Source of the DNA: Natrinema gelatinilyticum
Lineage (GTDB): Archaea; Halobacteriota; Halobacteria; Halobacteriales; Natrialbaceae
Assembly (NCBI RefSeq): GCF_024266705.1
Contig: NZ_CP100756.1
Coordinates: 1,798,001-1,862,000 of the forward strand
Length of the DNA stretch: 64,000 bases
Direction: 5' to 3'
The notes under the pieces are model-generated. The model was not told the DNA's origin. It saw only the letters and a list, made by a program, of their open reading frames with translations, and searched no databases. Position 1 is the stretch's first letter, and every line of letters begins with the position of its first letter. The position numbers and the translations under genes were made by a program. Shown piece after piece: positions 44,408-54,852 of this stretch.

Positions 44408-47335
44408 ATGCAAAACAGTACACCAAAAGACATCGGAGCGATCTCCTTCGGGCTCATGGAACCCGAGGAGTATCGGGAGATGAGTGCGACGAAGATCATC
44501 ACCGCCGACACCTACGACGACGACGGCTTTCCCATCGACATGGGGCTCATGGATCCGCGGCTGGGCGTCATCGACCCCGGTCTCGAGTGCAAGACCTGCG
44601 GGAAACACTCGGGTTCGTGTAACGGTCACTTCGGCCACATCGAACTCGCCGCGCCGGTCATCCACGTCGGCTTTACGAAACTCATCCGGCGGCTCCTGCG
44701 GGGCACCTGTCGGGAGTGTTCGAGGCTCCTGCTGACGGAGGACGAACGAGACGAATTCCGCGGACAGCTCGAGGAATCCCGGAAACTGAGTCGAGACTTA
44801 AACGACGTGACCAAGGCCGCGATTCGACAGGCGCGCAAGAAGGATCGATGTCCGTTCTGCGGCGAAATTCAGTACGACATCGACCACGAGAAGCCGACTA
44901 CCTACTACGAGGTCCAACAGGTCCTCACGAGCGAGTACTCCCAGCGCATCGCGGGGGCGATGCAGGGCGACGAGGAGGCGGGCATCGACCGCACGACGCC
45001 AGACGAACTCGCCGAGAAGACCGACATCGAACTGACCAGGATCAACGAAATCCTCTCCGGGTCGTTCCGTCCCCGGGAGAGTCAGCGCAAGGCCATCGAG
45101 AAGGCCCTGGACATCGATCTCACCGAGGAGGACACGAACAAACTGATGCCCTCGGACATCAGGGACTGGTTCGAGAACATCCCGGACAAGGACATCGAGG
45201 TGCTGGGGATCAACCCCGAACGCTCTCGCCCCGAGTGGATGATCCTTACCGTCCTGCCGGTACCGCCAGTCACTGCTCGACCGTCGATCACGCTGGACAA
45301 CGGCCAGCGATCCGAGGACGACCTCACACACAAGCTGGTCGACATCATTCGAATCAACCAGCGGTTCATGGAGAACCGCGAGGCGGGTGCACCCCAGCTG
45401 ATCATCGAGGACCTCTGGGAGTTGCTCCAGTACCACGTGACGACGTTCATGGATAACGAGATTTCGGGGACGCCGCCGGCGCGACACCGCTCCGGCCGCC
45501 CGCTCAAGACCCTCTCACAGCGGCTCAAAGGGAAGGAAGGTCGCTTCCGCGGTTCGCTGTCGGGCAAGCGCGTCAACTTCTCTGCTCGGACCGTCATCTC
45601 GCCGGACCCGACCCTTTCACTGAACGAAGTCGGCGTTCCGGACCGCGTCGCAAAGGAGATGACGCAGACGATGAACGTGACCGAACGAAACCTGGCGGAT
45701 GCCCGCCGATTCGTCTCGAACGGCCCCGAGGGCCACCCCGGTGCGAACTACGTCCGTCGGCCCGACGGCAGACGGCTGAAGGTGACCGAGAAGAACTGCG
45801 AGCAACTCGCCGAAAAGGTCGAAGCCGGCTGGGAGGTCAACCGTCACCTCATCGACGGCGACATCGTCATCTTCAACCGCCAGCCGTCGCTCCACCGGAT
45901 GTCGATCATGGCTCACGAGGTCGTGGTCATGCCGTACAAGACGTTCCGGCTGAACACTGTCGTCTGTCCGCCGTACAACGCCGACTTCGACGGCGACGAG
46001 ATGAACATGCACGCGCTGCAAAACGAGGAGGCCCGCGCCGAAGCGCGCGTTCTCATGCGCGTTCAGGAGCAAATTTTGAGTCCGCGCTTCGGCGAGAACA
46101 TCATCGGCGCAATTCAGGACCACATCTCCGGAATGTACCTGCTGACCGACGGCAACCCTCGGTTCAACGAAACCCAGGCGCTGGATTTGCTCCGTGCAAC
46201 CCGAATCGACGAACTGCCCGAACCCAGCGGCATCGACGACGAGGGCGAGCCGTTCTGGACCGGGTACGACGTGTTCTCCGAACTCCTGCCCAACGACCTC
46301 AACCTCGAGTTCACCGGCACCGTCGGCGATCAGGTCGTGATCGAGGACGGGCAGTTGATCGAAGGAACCATCGCTGAGGACGAAGTCGGTGAGTTCGGCG
46401 GCGAAATCGTCGATACGATCACGAAGATCTACGGCAACACGCGCTCGCGGATCTTCATCAACGAGGTGTCGACGCTGGCGATGCGGGCGATCATGCACTT
46501 CGGGTTCTCGATCGGCATCGACGACGAGACGATCCCCGAGGAGGCACAGGCACGAATCGACGAGACGATCGACGACGCCAACGACCGGGTCGAGGAACTG
46601 ATCGAGGCCTACGAACGCGGCGAACTCGAGAGTCTCCCAGGTCGAACGATCGACGAGACGCTCGAGATGAAGATCATGCAGACGCTCTCGCGTGCGCGCG
46701 ACAATGCCGGGAACATCGCCGACGAACACTTCTCGGACGAGAATCCCGCCGTCGTCATGGCCAACTCGGGCGCCCGTGGATCGATGCTCAACCTGACTCA
46801 GATGGCCGGTGCCGTCGGCCAGCAGGCGGTTCGGGGCGAGCGAATCAATCGCGGATACGAAGATCGTACCCTCTCGCACTACGAGCCGAACGACCTTTCG
46901 GCCGAGGCACACGGGTTCGTCGAGAACTCCTACACGAGTGGCCTGACGCCGCGGGAATTCTTCTTCCACGCGATGGGCGGCCGCGAGGGGCTGGTCGACA
47001 CTGCAGTTCGAACGTCGAAGTCCGGCTACCTGCAGCGCCGGCTGATCAACGCCCTCTCCGAACTCGAAACCCAGTACGACGGCACCGTCCGCGATACATC
47101 GGACACGATCGTCCAGTTCGAGTTCGGTGAGGACGGGACCTCGCCGGTCAAGGTCTCCTCCGGCGACGAGAACAACATCGACGTCGCACAGATCGCGGAC
47201 CGGATTCTTGACACCGAGTTCGAGTCCGAGGCGGAAAAACAGGAGTTCCTCGGCTCGAGACCGCGGCCGACGAACCTCTCTGAACACGCCGACGATCGCC
47301 TCACCGAGGGAACGGAGGTGACCTCCGATGACTGA
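44408..47335 (+). CDS. rpoA1: RNA polymerase subunit A' (Rpo1, N-terminal part)
   Basis: 975 residues. N-terminal zinc sites [20 protein letters not shown] and [13 protein letters not shown] ... [10 protein letters not shown], rudder/lid region, and the catalytic magnesium loop [20 protein letters not shown]. It ends before the trigger loop, which lies in A''. Overlaps the start of rpoA'' by eight bases. Confidence 0.98.
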   Translation: MQNSTPKDIGAISFGLMEPEEYREMSATKIITADTYDDDGFPIDMGLMDPRLGVIDPGLECKTCGKHSGSCNGHFGHIELAAPVIHVGFTKLIRRLLRGTCRECSRLLLTEDERDEFRGQLEESRKLSRDLNDVTKAAIRQARKKDRCPFCGEIQYDIDHEKPTTYYEVQQVLTSEYSQRIAGAMQGDEEAGIDRTTPDELAEKTDIELTRINEILSGSFRPRESQRKAIEKALDIDLTEEDTNKLMPSDIRDWFENIPDKDIEVLGINPERSRPEWMILTVLPVPPVTARPSITLDNGQRSEDDLTHKLVDIIRINQRFMENREAGAPQLIIEDLWELLQYHVTTFMDNEISGTPPARHRSGRPLKTLSQRLKGKEGRFRGSLSGKRVNFSARTVISPDPTLSLNEVGVPDRVAKEMTQTMNVTERNLADARRFVSNGPEGHPGANYVRRPDGRRLKVTEKNCEQLAEKVEAGWEVNRHLIDGDIVIFNRQPSLHRMSIMAHEVVVMPYKTFRLNTVVCPPYNADFDGDEMNMHALQNEEARAEARVLMRVQEQILSPRFGENIIGAIQDHISGMYLLTDGNPRFNETQALDLLRATRIDELPEPSGIDDEGEPFWTGYDVFSELLPNDLNLEFTGTVGDQVVIEDGQLIEGTIAEDEVGEFGGEIVDTITKIYGNTRSRIFINEVSTLAMRAIMHFGFSIGIDDETIPEEAQARIDETIDDANDRVEELIEAYERGELESLPGRTIDETLEMKIMQTLSRARDNAGNIADEHFSDENPAVVMANSGARGSMLNLTQMAGAVGQQAVRGERINRGYEDRTLSHYEPNDLSAEAHGFVENSYTSGLTPREFFFHAMGGREGLVDTAVRTSKSGYLQRRLINALSELETQYDGTVRDTSDTIVQFEFGEDGTSPVKVSSGDENNIDVAQIADRILDTEFESEAEKQEFLGSRPRPTNLSEHADDRLTEGTEVTSDD

Positions 47336-48521
47336 AGTCCACTACGACGTCGACGACGACACGATCGCGGTCGTCGAGGACACGGACCTCCCGCGACGAC
47401 TCAAAAATGAGGTCTACGAGACGCTCGAAGCCCGTGACGGCGCAACGGTCGAGGACGCCGACGAACTCGCGAAGGCGGTCGAGACTCGCTACCTGGACAC
47501 GCGGGTCGACCCGCTCGACCCCGTCGGGACGGTCTCAGCACAGTCTATCGGGGAACCCGGCACCCAGTTGACGATGAACACGTTCCACTACGCAGGGGTC
47601 GCCGAAATCGACGTGACCCAGGGACTACCGCGGCTGATCGAACTGGTCGACGCCCGGAAGACCCCCGATACGCCGATGATGACCGTATATCTCGAGGGCG
47701 AGTACGCCACCGAGCGCGAGCGGGCCCACGAAGTCGTCTGGAAAATTGAGGCAACCAAGATCCTCGCGTTGGGCGACGTCTCGACGAACGTCGCGGACAT
47801 GCGCGTCCAGATATCGCTCAACCAGGACACCTTGGAAGAGCGGATGATAACGCCCGAAGAAGTCGCGGAAATCATCGAAGATTCGCTCGGCGTCAGTACG
47901 GTCCAGCAGGGCACTCAGATCGAGTTCGGTCCCGAGGAGCCATCCTATCGGGACCTCCTGCAACTCGTCGAGGAACTGCGCGACATTACGTTCAAAGGTA
48001 TCGAAGACATCTCCAGGGTCGTTATCCGACGCGAGGAACTCGATGAGGGCGAGGAATTCGTCCTCTACACGGAGGGATCCGCATTCGGCGACATCCTCGA
48101 AATCGAAGGTGTCGATGCCTCGCGGACGACGTGCAACAACATTCACGAGATTCGACGGAACCTCGGCATCGAGGCGGCCCGCGAGGCGATCATCGAGGAA
48201 ACGAACAATACGCTGGCCGAACAGGGGCTCGACGACGTGAACGTCCGTCACCTGATGCTCGTCGCGGACATCATGACGAACCGCGGTGAGATCGAATCGA
48301 TCGGTCGCCACGGTATTTCGGGCTCGAAGGAGTCGGTCCTCGCTCGTGCAGCGTTCGAGGTGACGGTCAACCACCTGCTCAACGCAGCAATCCACGGCGA
48401 GATCGACGAACTCGACGGCGTCACGGAGAACGTTATCGTCGGCAAGCCGATCAAGCTCGGCACCGGCGACGTCGACCTCCGGATGGGATCGACCACGTCC
48501 GGCGGCAGTCAGGCCGACTGA
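47328..48521 (+). CDS. rpoA2: RNA polymerase subunit A'' (Rpo1, C-terminal part)
   Basis: 397 residues. Contains the trigger-loop region [20 protein letters not shown] and the C-terminal [20 protein letters not shown] cleft segment. The ATG overlaps the rpoA' end by eight bases, so translation is coupled. Three bases separate it from the NusA-like gene. Confidence 0.98.
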   Translation: MTEVHYDVDDDTIAVVEDTDLPRRLKNEVYETLEARDGATVEDADELAKAVETRYLDTRVDPLDPVGTVSAQSIGEPGTQLTMNTFHYAGVAEIDVTQGLPRLIELVDARKTPDTPMMTVYLEGEYATERERAHEVVWKIEATKILALGDVSTNVADMRVQISLNQDTLEERMITPEEVAEIIEDSLGVSTVQQGTQIEFGPEEPSYRDLLQLVEELRDITFKGIEDISRVVIRREELDEGEEFVLYTEGSAFGDILEIEGVDASRTTCNNIHEIRRNLGIEAAREAIIEETNNTLAEQGLDDVNVRHLMLVADIMTNRGEIESIGRHGISGSKESVLARAAFEVTVNHLLNAAIHGEIDELDGVTENVIVGKPIKLGTGDVDLRMGSTTSGGSQAD

Positions 48522-48524
48522 TCG

Positions 48525-48950
48525 ATGGGGGTAATCCTCGACGATGCCGCACGGCGATTTCTCGCCGCATTCGAGGACATCACGGGTGTCGACGGTCGAG
48601 ATTGCCTCGTCACCGAGGGCAGCGATCGATTGGTGATCGTCGTCGAAAGTGGTGGGATGAGTGACGCGATCGGCCCCGGTGGCCGGACGGTCCAGCGGTT
48701 CGAGGAACGTGTCGACGCGCAGGTCCGTCTCGTCGAAGACGCGGACGACCCCGAAGAATTCGTCGCGAATACGTTCGCGCCCGCGGCCGTGTACAACGTC
48801 ACCATTAGCGAGAACACCGACGTCGTCGCCTACGTCGAGGTCGCCGAGGGTGACCGCGGCATCGCGATCGGAACGAACGGGCGGACGATCACCGCCGCAC
48901 GACGGCTCGCTGCCCGTCACTTCGGGATCGACGACATCCAGCTTACCTGA
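48525..48950 (+). CDS. nusA: NusA-like KH-domain transcription factor
   Basis: 141 residues with two KH domains (LVIVVESGGMSDAIGPGGRT, IAIGTNGRTITAARRLAARH), each with a Gly-x-x-Gly type loop, and no S1 or N-terminal domain: the short archaeal NusA form. RNA binding linked to elongation or termination. Its place directly after rpoA'' is the standard archaeal arrangement. Confidence 0.95.
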   Translation: MGVILDDAARRFLAAFEDITGVDGRDCLVTEGSDRLVIVVESGGMSDAIGPGGRTVQRFEERVDAQVRLVEDADDPEEFVANTFAPAAVYNVTISENTDVVAYVEVAEGDRGIAIGTNGRTITAARRLAARHFGIDDIQLT

Positions 48951-49265
48951 CCGACGTGATTACTCGTTCGTGGCTGTTTTTCGTGCTGTTGCTGTCTCTC
49001 GTTCATCGCTGATTCGTGCTCGGCGCCGTGTTTCGCCATCTGTGGCCGACGCTCGTTTGTCGAGGCTGCGATCATCGCCCGTCTTCGCTGACTCGCGTTC
49101 GGTTTCCTCCGTCGAGCACAGCGGTGCTCCTCGTTGCTCCGGCCGTAACTCGAGCCAGCGAAACGTCCTCAGATCCGGCGAGCGGGGTACGTCGAGCTAT
49201 CTCGAGCCGTCGTACCGATTCGAAACGGGCTGCTTAAGTGCCTTCGTCGGATACCGACGGGTACT
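48951..49265. other. 315-bp spacer with rps12 promoter
   Basis: No gene. A T-rich stretch after nusA (ctgtttttcgtgctgttgct, 48973-48992) may end the upstream transcript. TATA-like GCTTAAGTG at 49232-49240 is about 26-34 bp before the rps12 ATG, so that mRNA is probably leaderless. Confidence 0.5.
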
Positions 49266-49694
49266 ATGGCAAACGGCAAATACGCCGCGCGCAAGCTCAA
49301 GAAGGATCGCCAGAATCAGCGGTGGTCCGACTCGGACTACGCGCGTCGCGCCCGTGGACTTCGCGAGAAGTCCGACCCGCTCGAGGGCGCACCACAGGCC
49401 CGCGGAATCGTACTCGAAAAGGTCGGTATCGAGGCTAAACAGCCGAACTCGGCGATCCGAAAGTGTGTCCGGGTTCAGTTGATCAAGAACGGAAAGCAGG
49501 TCACCGCATTCTGCCCCGGCGACGGCGCGATCTCGTTCATCGACGAACACGACGAAGTCACCATCGCCGGGATCGGCGGGGCGAAGGGTCGTGCGATGGG
49601 CGACCTTTCCGGTGTCAACTACAAGGTAGACAAGGTAAACGGCGTCGCCATGAAGGAACTAGTCCGCGGGAACGCGGAGAAACCGGTGCGATAA
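49266..49694 (+). CDS. rps12: 30S ribosomal protein S12 (uS12)
   Basis: 142 residues, archaeal length. Contains [39 protein letters not shown] and the [20 protein letters not shown] end. Decoding-centre protein of the small subunit. Two bases separate it from rps7. Confidence 0.98.
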   Translation: MANGKYAARKLKKDRQNQRWSDSDYARRARGLREKSDPLEGAPQARGIVLEKVGIEAKQPNSAIRKCVRVQLIKNGKQVTAFCPGDGAISFIDEHDEVTIAGIGGAKGRAMGDLSGVNYKVDKVNGVAMKELVRGNAEKPVR

Positions 49695-49696
49695 CC

Positions 49697-50305
49697 ATGG
49701 CTGCAGAAGATCAACCGGACCCGGATGCGCCAGCAGGCGGTGCGGACGTGTCAGCGAAGCTCTTTGGCACGTGGGAAATCGACGAAATCGAGTATGCCGA
49801 CCCATCGACGGAGCGCTACATTACGGTGACTCCCGTCGCGCACACTGCGGGTCGCCACGCAAGCAAGCAGTTTCAGAAGTCCCAGGTCTCGATCGTCGAG
49901 CGCTTCATCAACCGCTTGATGCAGACCGAAGAGAACACGGGCAAGAAACAGCAGTCGCTCAATTACGTCCGTGATGCGTTCGAGCTCATCCACGACCGCA
50001 CCGAGGAAAACCCCATCCAGATCCTCGTCACGGCCGTCGAGAACGCGGCACCGCGGGAAGAGACTGTCCGCCTCAAGTACGGTGGCATCTCGGTTCCGAA
50101 GGCCGTCGACGTCGCCCCGCAGCGACGCGTCGATCAGGCGCTGAAGTTCCTCGCCGAAGGCGTTCACAACGACTCGTTCAAGACGGCAACGACCGTCGAG
50201 GAAGCTATCGCCAGCCAACTCGTCGGCGCGGCTAACTACGACGTCCAAACCTACGCCATCAGTCAGAAAGAAGAAAAAGAGCGCGTCGCGGCTGCCGCAC
50301 GCTAA
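49697..50305 (+). CDS. rps7: 30S ribosomal protein S7 (uS7)
   Basis: 202 residues from MAAEDQPDPDAPAGG. Contains LFGTWEIDEIEYADPSTERY, IVERFINRLMQTEENTGKKQ and PREETVRLKYGGISVPKAVD. Assembles the 30S head and contacts mRNA at the exit. In most haloarchaea the aEF-2 gene follows closely; here about 4.5 kb on the opposite strand lies between. Confidence 0.98.
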   Translation: MAAEDQPDPDAPAGGADVSAKLFGTWEIDEIEYADPSTERYITVTPVAHTAGRHASKQFQKSQVSIVERFINRLMQTEENTGKKQQSLNYVRDAFELIHDRTEENPIQILVTAVENAAPREETVRLKYGGISVPKAVDVAPQRRVDQALKFLAEGVHNDSFKTATTVEEAIASQLVGAANYDVQTYAISQKEEKERVAAAAR

Positions 50306-50689
50306 CGCGATCGGTCTGTCTGTTTCGGTTTTCTGGCCCGTTTCACCGTCGTACGTGTACGCTTCGTCTGAATTGTTCGTCGAACCCCATATCGGATACG
50401 TAAACGACATATTCGGTCGAGAACGTCTGCGCTGTCCGTCACGCCACCGGACCCGAATCGATCGCGTTTCGATCACTAACGCCGAGAATAATAGTATGTA
50501 TTCCTTGTATGTGCTGTTAAAATAAACTAATTATAATATAGTGATTGATATCGGATAAACTATGGTGGATTCCACTCAATACTTGAAACGCAATCCACGA
50601 ATGGTTAGTGATTTATACGCCTGGGTGCGCCCAGCGCGGGCGGAACTCGGTATCGCAGCGAACGGCGGGCTGTTCACCGGTCCGTGACG
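50306..50689. other. 384-bp spacer between rps7 and the CHAT gene
   Basis: No gene. The part 50485-50600 is unusually AT-rich (aataaactaattataatata) for this genome, which together with the opposite-strand set beyond it suggests an insertion boundary. A small hairpin ctgggtgcgcccag lies at about 50622-50635 and could end transcription. Confidence 0.5.
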
Positions 50690-52768
50690 TTACGACTCCG
50701 ATGGCAGGATATCCCCACTCCACTGGAGTGACCCGTCGAGTAGAACGGGGAATTGACCCTGGGCGAAAAATTCCTCGAGTTGTGATGTAGACACTGAAAG
50801 CCGTTCCGTATCACGGGGCAGAACGTAGTACGAAGTGACCGGGTCGAGATATGGCGAAAAGATACAGCCTCGTTTGATTTCTGCTGACGTATACATGCGT
50901 ATATCCGCAGCGATACTGTCCCCATTTCGGGTAACGATACACACGTTCGGGATTCCGGTTTCAGATTGCGCTATCGTCGTTCGCCCGTCACCGACCATCA
51001 CGTACTGCTGGCCGACGACGCTGTCTTCACGAGCGATATCCAGTGCAGCGTAGAGCGGGAAGCCGAGATTGAGCAATCGAGCGATCGTACTGCCGATGCA
51101 AATTGCACTGCTGTTTGTGACGTTTCCGAGCGTCACGATTCCACCGATGCTTCCAGCAGCGACGAGAGCCAGCCCCTGATCGTGCGACTGACACGCGTTT
51201 AGCAAGAACGCCTTCGCACCGACGGTATCGACTGTTGTGGCGTCCAGTCTCCCGTTCGAACACTGGAACCCGGTTTCGTCGATGTGGCCGATATAGTGCA
51301 GAAAGTCGCTCTTGATCGCCAGCACGTCTGTGAGTTCGGCCCGCGTGAGGTCGTAGTGGGCCGTGATTTCGAAGGGCAACTCCTCGCGGGCTCCGTATGT
51401 CCCGTTGACGCTCTCGAGTTCCGTGCGCATATCCGGATCGTTACAGATACATTCGATTTCGATCGGACCGTCTTTCGGCGTCCGGCCAATGTTGTTTTCG
51501 TACGCTCCGAGGGGAGTAGTGCTGACGATCTCCGAGTCGTTGATGCCGGTCCAGACTTGCTGCAGGGTGGCTAGTTGGGGCGGACCCGTCGATGGGGTGT
51601 CGGCCGCAGTACCGCGACCAGTTCGTGTCCGAGCACGGGTGACCGGATCGCTCCGAGTGAACGCTTCGATCGTCTGTTCCACGCGTGATTCCTGCGACGA
51701 CGGCGCTGTCTCGCTCGCTTCGGTACTGACGATTGCGAGGTCGTTAGCGATGAACGGGAGGAATCTGACGGTCTCGGCGGCCGATTCGAGTCTCGTCTCG
51801 AATCCCCAGTCTGGAAGATGTGGTTCCACGGTCGGGTACGGCGTCTCTAGATACGTTTCGATCCGTTCGGCGAGACATTGGTCGTACGCGGTTGCGATGT
51901 CGAACGGAAGGGCCGGTTCGATCACCTGCCGCTCGTACAACTCGAGCGGCGTCTTGCCCTCGGTCCGAACGACGCAATCGAGAAAGAACACCTGTTGTAG
52001 CGCGCGCGCCACCGACGATTCGAACCCGTCCGCGGTATCGAGCGCGTAGGTGTACCCCCGGTCGGTGACGATCTCGGGTTCCGAACCGGAACCAACGCTC
52101 GCACCGAGATAGTACGCGAGTGGTGCGACGACGAATACGTGGCGGAGTGTGTCCGGGACGTCTATCCGAACGCCGTGGTCGGTACGGTCGAACTCGTCGG
52201 AAACGTGCAATTCGCTTCCGAGTTCGAGGCGTGGCGGGTGGCCGCGAAGTGTCGAGTAGGATCGCTCGGGCGCTGTCGTTTGTAGTTCCTGTCCGAAGAC
52301 GGACACCGCCGCCATCACATCGGTGGGGTCTGCTGTCGTCGTGATCGTCCCGGCCGGCCGCTCGTGGAACGATCGTGCCCCGAGAATCACGTCCGTCTTC
52401 CCGTCGAACGCGACGTACGTGTGATCGGTATCCGAAAAGATACGCACTGCGCTTTCGATGCGGACGTAGATCTTCAGTGGGCCTGACAGATCCAGCGTGT
52501 ACTCGTCAGGCCGAAACGCTACTCGTTCGGTGGGAGGCACCTCGGCGACCATCATCCCGTTGGCGTTGCGGACGATAATACTCTCGGCCGCCGGTAACTC
52601 GATCGACCGTGCCGTAAACCGTACGACCGATCCGGTCGGGAAATCGATCTGATCGGTGGACGCCGGCTCGAGCGAGATCGACTCGTCGATCGTCAGCTGA
52701 TATCGGTGGCGCTCGATCGGATCGATGATCTCGACTCCCGTTCGGCTCGGCTCAAATTTCGGCGTCAT
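50690..52768 (-). CDS. CHAT-domain (caspase-like) protein
   Basis: 692 residues. The N-terminal 180 residues are beta-rich (RHRYQLTIDESISLEPASTD, PDEYTLDLSGPLKIYVRIES). A helical middle domain (RHVFVVAPLAYYLGASVGSG, FLDCVVRTEGKTPLELYERQ) follows. The CHAT peptidase domain lies at about 420-600: catalytic His near 495 in FLHYIGHIDETG, catalytic Cys near 526 in AKAFLLNACQSHDQG. Both residues are present, so it is likely an active Cys protease of the caspase clan; no signal peptide or membrane helix. Known CHAT proteins cut partner proteins in bacterial defence or death systems; the substrate here is unknown. Runs opposite to rps7 and is preceded by a DUF7504-like gene. Confidence 0.88.
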   Translation of the reverse strand: MTPKFEPSRTGVEIIDPIERHRYQLTIDESISLEPASTDQIDFPTGSVVRFTARSIELPAAESIIVRNANGMMVAEVPPTERVAFRPDEYTLDLSGPLKIYVRIESAVRIFSDTDHTYVAFDGKTDVILGARSFHERPAGTITTTADPTDVMAAVSVFGQELQTTAPERSYSTLRGHPPRLELGSELHVSDEFDRTDHGVRIDVPDTLRHVFVVAPLAYYLGASVGSGSEPEIVTDRGYTYALDTADGFESSVARALQQVFFLDCVVRTEGKTPLELYERQVIEPALPFDIATAYDQCLAERIETYLETPYPTVEPHLPDWGFETRLESAAETVRFLPFIANDLAIVSTEASETAPSSQESRVEQTIEAFTRSDPVTRARTRTGRGTAADTPSTGPPQLATLQQVWTGINDSEIVSTTPLGAYENNIGRTPKDGPIEIECICNDPDMRTELESVNGTYGAREELPFEITAHYDLTRAELTDVLAIKSDFLHYIGHIDETGFQCSNGRLDATTVDTVGAKAFLLNACQSHDQGLALVAAGSIGGIVTLGNVTNSSAICIGSTIARLLNLGFPLYAALDIAREDSVVGQQYVMVGDGRTTIAQSETGIPNVCIVTRNGDSIAADIRMYTSAEIKRGCIFSPYLDPVTSYYVLPRDTERLSVSTSQLEEFFAQGQFPVLLDGSLQWSGDILPSES

Positions 52769-52856
52769 TGAAACTGACGATCGGGTCGTGAGGCGTTCGT
52801 CGGACCGTTTGTCGTGAGTCGCTGGATCTGAACGCGAGGGACGGAATGCGGGGCCG

Positions 52857-53555
52857 TTATTTCGTCGTTATCGAGAGCCACCCGGACGAGTGTGTACCAT
52901 CGTCTATCATCCATCGTTCCTGGTGCTCGCCGTGCTGTTCTCGAAGTTCGACGACGACGTCGAACAGTGGCGAAAGAACCGGGACAATTTTGGCGGTGCG
53001 CTCCACTGGCAGGTGATAGTGTACCATCCCGCTGACGTCTCGTGTTCGTCCGTTGGTCAGGTGGAGAAACTTGAAGATCCGTTTTCTGCCGTACTCTTCG
53101 AGTAGCGGAAGGACCGAATCGACACCGACTCTGAGTTCCGCGGGCTCGAGCCCGTCTGCGTCGTGTTCGAAGGAATCGATCGCCCTGGAGATGGCCAGGC
53201 CGAGGTCCGCGAGCGCGTCGACTTCGGTCGGCGACGACGAGATGGACGAATCGCTCGTCGAACGACTCGCGGCGGTGGTGCGTGCCTGGGCGTCGTAGCT
53301 GATCATCGAGAGCGTCTCCGAGTCGGCATCATCGGCGAGTTTCGCGAGTTGGTTTGTCTCGCTGGTCGTCGAGATAAGAACGCGTCGTCGGGCCTTTTCT
53401 GCTCCTCGCCCCAGGAGTCGCCGGCACGTGTCTCGCCGATGATCGGGTCGGACGGAGCCGACGACGAGGATGCTCGCCCCGTGGCGTTTCAATCGCGATA
53501 GCTCGTTGGAGAAGCCGTCTTCGCTCGTCTTCGCACGGCCCGGTCCAGCGATCAT
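52857..53555 (-). CDS. DUF7504-like protein paired with the CHAT gene
   Basis: 232 residues from MIAGPGRAKTSEDGF; the ORF is open to 53801 but the extra part is not protein-like. The order SILVVGSVRPDHRRDTCRRL L, RRRVLISTTSETN, SFEHDADGLEPAELRVGVDS, LPLLEEYGRKRIFKFLHLTN and VHYHLPVERTAKIVPVLSPL FDVVVELRE is that of haloarchaeal DUF7504 proteins, a RecA/KaiC-like fold that has lost the Walker A Lys. It is 88 bp upstream of the CHAT gene on the same strand, so probably co-transcribed as an adaptor or sensor; this is inference. Confidence 0.72.
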   Translation of the reverse strand: MIAGPGRAKTSEDGFSNELSRLKRHGASILVVGSVRPDHRRDTCRRLLGRGAEKARRRVLISTTSETNQLAKLADDADSETLSMISYDAQARTTAASRSTSDSSISSSPTEVDALADLGLAISRAIDSFEHDADGLEPAELRVGVDSVLPLLEEYGRKRIFKFLHLTNGRTRDVSGMVHYHLPVERTAKIVPVLSPLFDVVVELREQHGEHQERWMIDDGTHSSGWLSITTK

Positions 53556-53703
53556 TACTGGTATGTTACAGACAGTTATCACCTCAATCAATAAATGTTC
53601 GGGTCGAAGTATCGCGTTTTCCGTTCCGGTCGTCGGCGACGGCATCCCGGGATTTCGGACGGGTTCGTCCGGTGAATCGGAACGGTGATGCCGCCCGTCG
53701 CGG

Positions 53704-54459
53704 TCAATCAGCGGCCGGTCCGTCGCCGCTGACGTACGAACGAGTCGCGTCGACGAGCACCTGACGGTAGGTACTCGCATCCGGTTCGCGGGCGAGTTCA
53801 CGGAACCGACGCTTGAACTCCCCGAACTCGATCTCCGGTGCGTCCATCGCGGCCGCGTGAGTGAGGTCGTAGAGCCGGTGGTCCTCGTCGACGAGATCGT
53901 GTCGTTCCGCGAGGGCGAGCGCGAACGCAGCGTTCACCGCCGTTATCTCGGGATCGGCGCTGGGGGAGAGGCGCTCGAGTCCCGGGCGAGGTGGCGTTTC
54001 GGGGCGGTCGGCGATGGCAATCGCGAGACTCGACTCGAGAAACGACAGGAGTTTCTCGCCGGGGCCGACCGAGAGGGTGATGTCGTCGGCGTAGATGTCT
54101 TTCATGTGGTTTGCGATCTGATAGCAGTGAGAGAGTTTGCGCCGCTCGACGCTGCGGCCGGCCAGCGCAAGATAGAGGACTTCTTCGGTCGACTGGGTGT
54201 GGGACGGGTGTTGTTGTTCGTGACGGGCCATGTGGGCGAACTCGTGGAGGGCGAGTTCGCGGGCCATAGCCGACGATGCGGCCTGTCTCGAGATATTGAG
54301 GACGTGATGGTCGTCGTAGTGGGCCGCCCAGGTTCGTTCGTCGGGGTCGTCCCGCAGGTGGACGTGAACCGGCAGGGAGAGATCGTGTTCGGTTTCGAAG
54401 AGGCCCCGGGCGCTGAGAAATGGTGTGGTTGGGCCCGGACCCTGGACGCGTATATCCAT
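53704..54459 (-). CDS. HExxH metalloprotease-like protein (DUF5781-like)
   Basis: 251 residues from MDIRVQGPGPTTPFLSAR (ATG at 54474 adds five unlikely residues). The zinc motif is LALHEFAHMARHEQQH (H72-E73-x-x-H76) with Glu92/93 in STEEVLYLALAGRSVERRKL as a possible third ligand. The rest is helical (SFLESSLAIAIADRPETPPR). A conserved neighbour of aEF-2 in haloarchaea, as I recall it. Probably a cytosolic zinc peptidase of unknown target. Confidence 0.8.
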   Translation of the reverse strand: MDIRVQGPGPTTPFLSARGLFETEHDLSLPVHVHLRDDPDERTWAAHYDDHHVLNISRQAASSAMARELALHEFAHMARHEQQHPSHTQSTEEVLYLALAGRSVERRKLSHCYQIANHMKDIYADDITLSVGPGEKLLSFLESSLAIAIADRPETPPRPGLERLSPSADPEITAVNAAFALALAERHDLVDEDHRLYDLTHAAAMDAPEIEFGEFKRRFRELAREPDASTYRQVLVDATRSYVSGDGPAAD

Positions 54460-54513
54460 GCTTGTCCGTACCAAGGCTTCCAGCGGTATTACAGTGACGA
54501 CTGCGGTAAGCGG

Positions 54514-54705
54514 TCACAGACTGGGGTCGCACTGTTCACTGCGGCGGCGCTGGTCGCTCGAGTCGGTCGGTTCCGGGTCTTCCCCTGGCAACGAGAGCGC
54601 GAGTTCCGAACAGTCGGCGATCGCGCCGATGATCGATGCTGTGCCGAGTGTTCGCAAGAGCGCTCGACGATTTGTAGGATCGTCCCGACGGGATGATACG
54701 ACCAC
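54514..54705 (-). pseudogene. possible truncated lipoprotein
   Basis: A minus-strand reading of RRALLRTLGTASIIGAIADC followed by a short Ser/Glu/Pro-rich tail to 54514 looks like a signal peptide with a lipobox (AIADC). Only a GTG near 54705 could start it and the mature part is about 33 residues, so it is probably the dead front end of a lipoprotein gene. Weak. Confidence 0.3.
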
Positions 54706-54852
54706 GGCATCGACGATTCGATCCCGGCGACCAACTGCGTGGCATTCACTCACGCAAACGTGACATTCCGGCGTTCGGACGGGGGTAGCCGACGAAATTC
54801 GGTGGCGACGAAACACTACCCTTTTGACCCCGCTGGCGGTAATGGGGTGTAT

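Noticed and set aside
45617..47287. 556-codon open frame antisense to rpoA'
   Set aside because: Shadow frame of a highly expressed GC-rich gene; composition of Asp/Val/Arg repeats with no recognisable domain.
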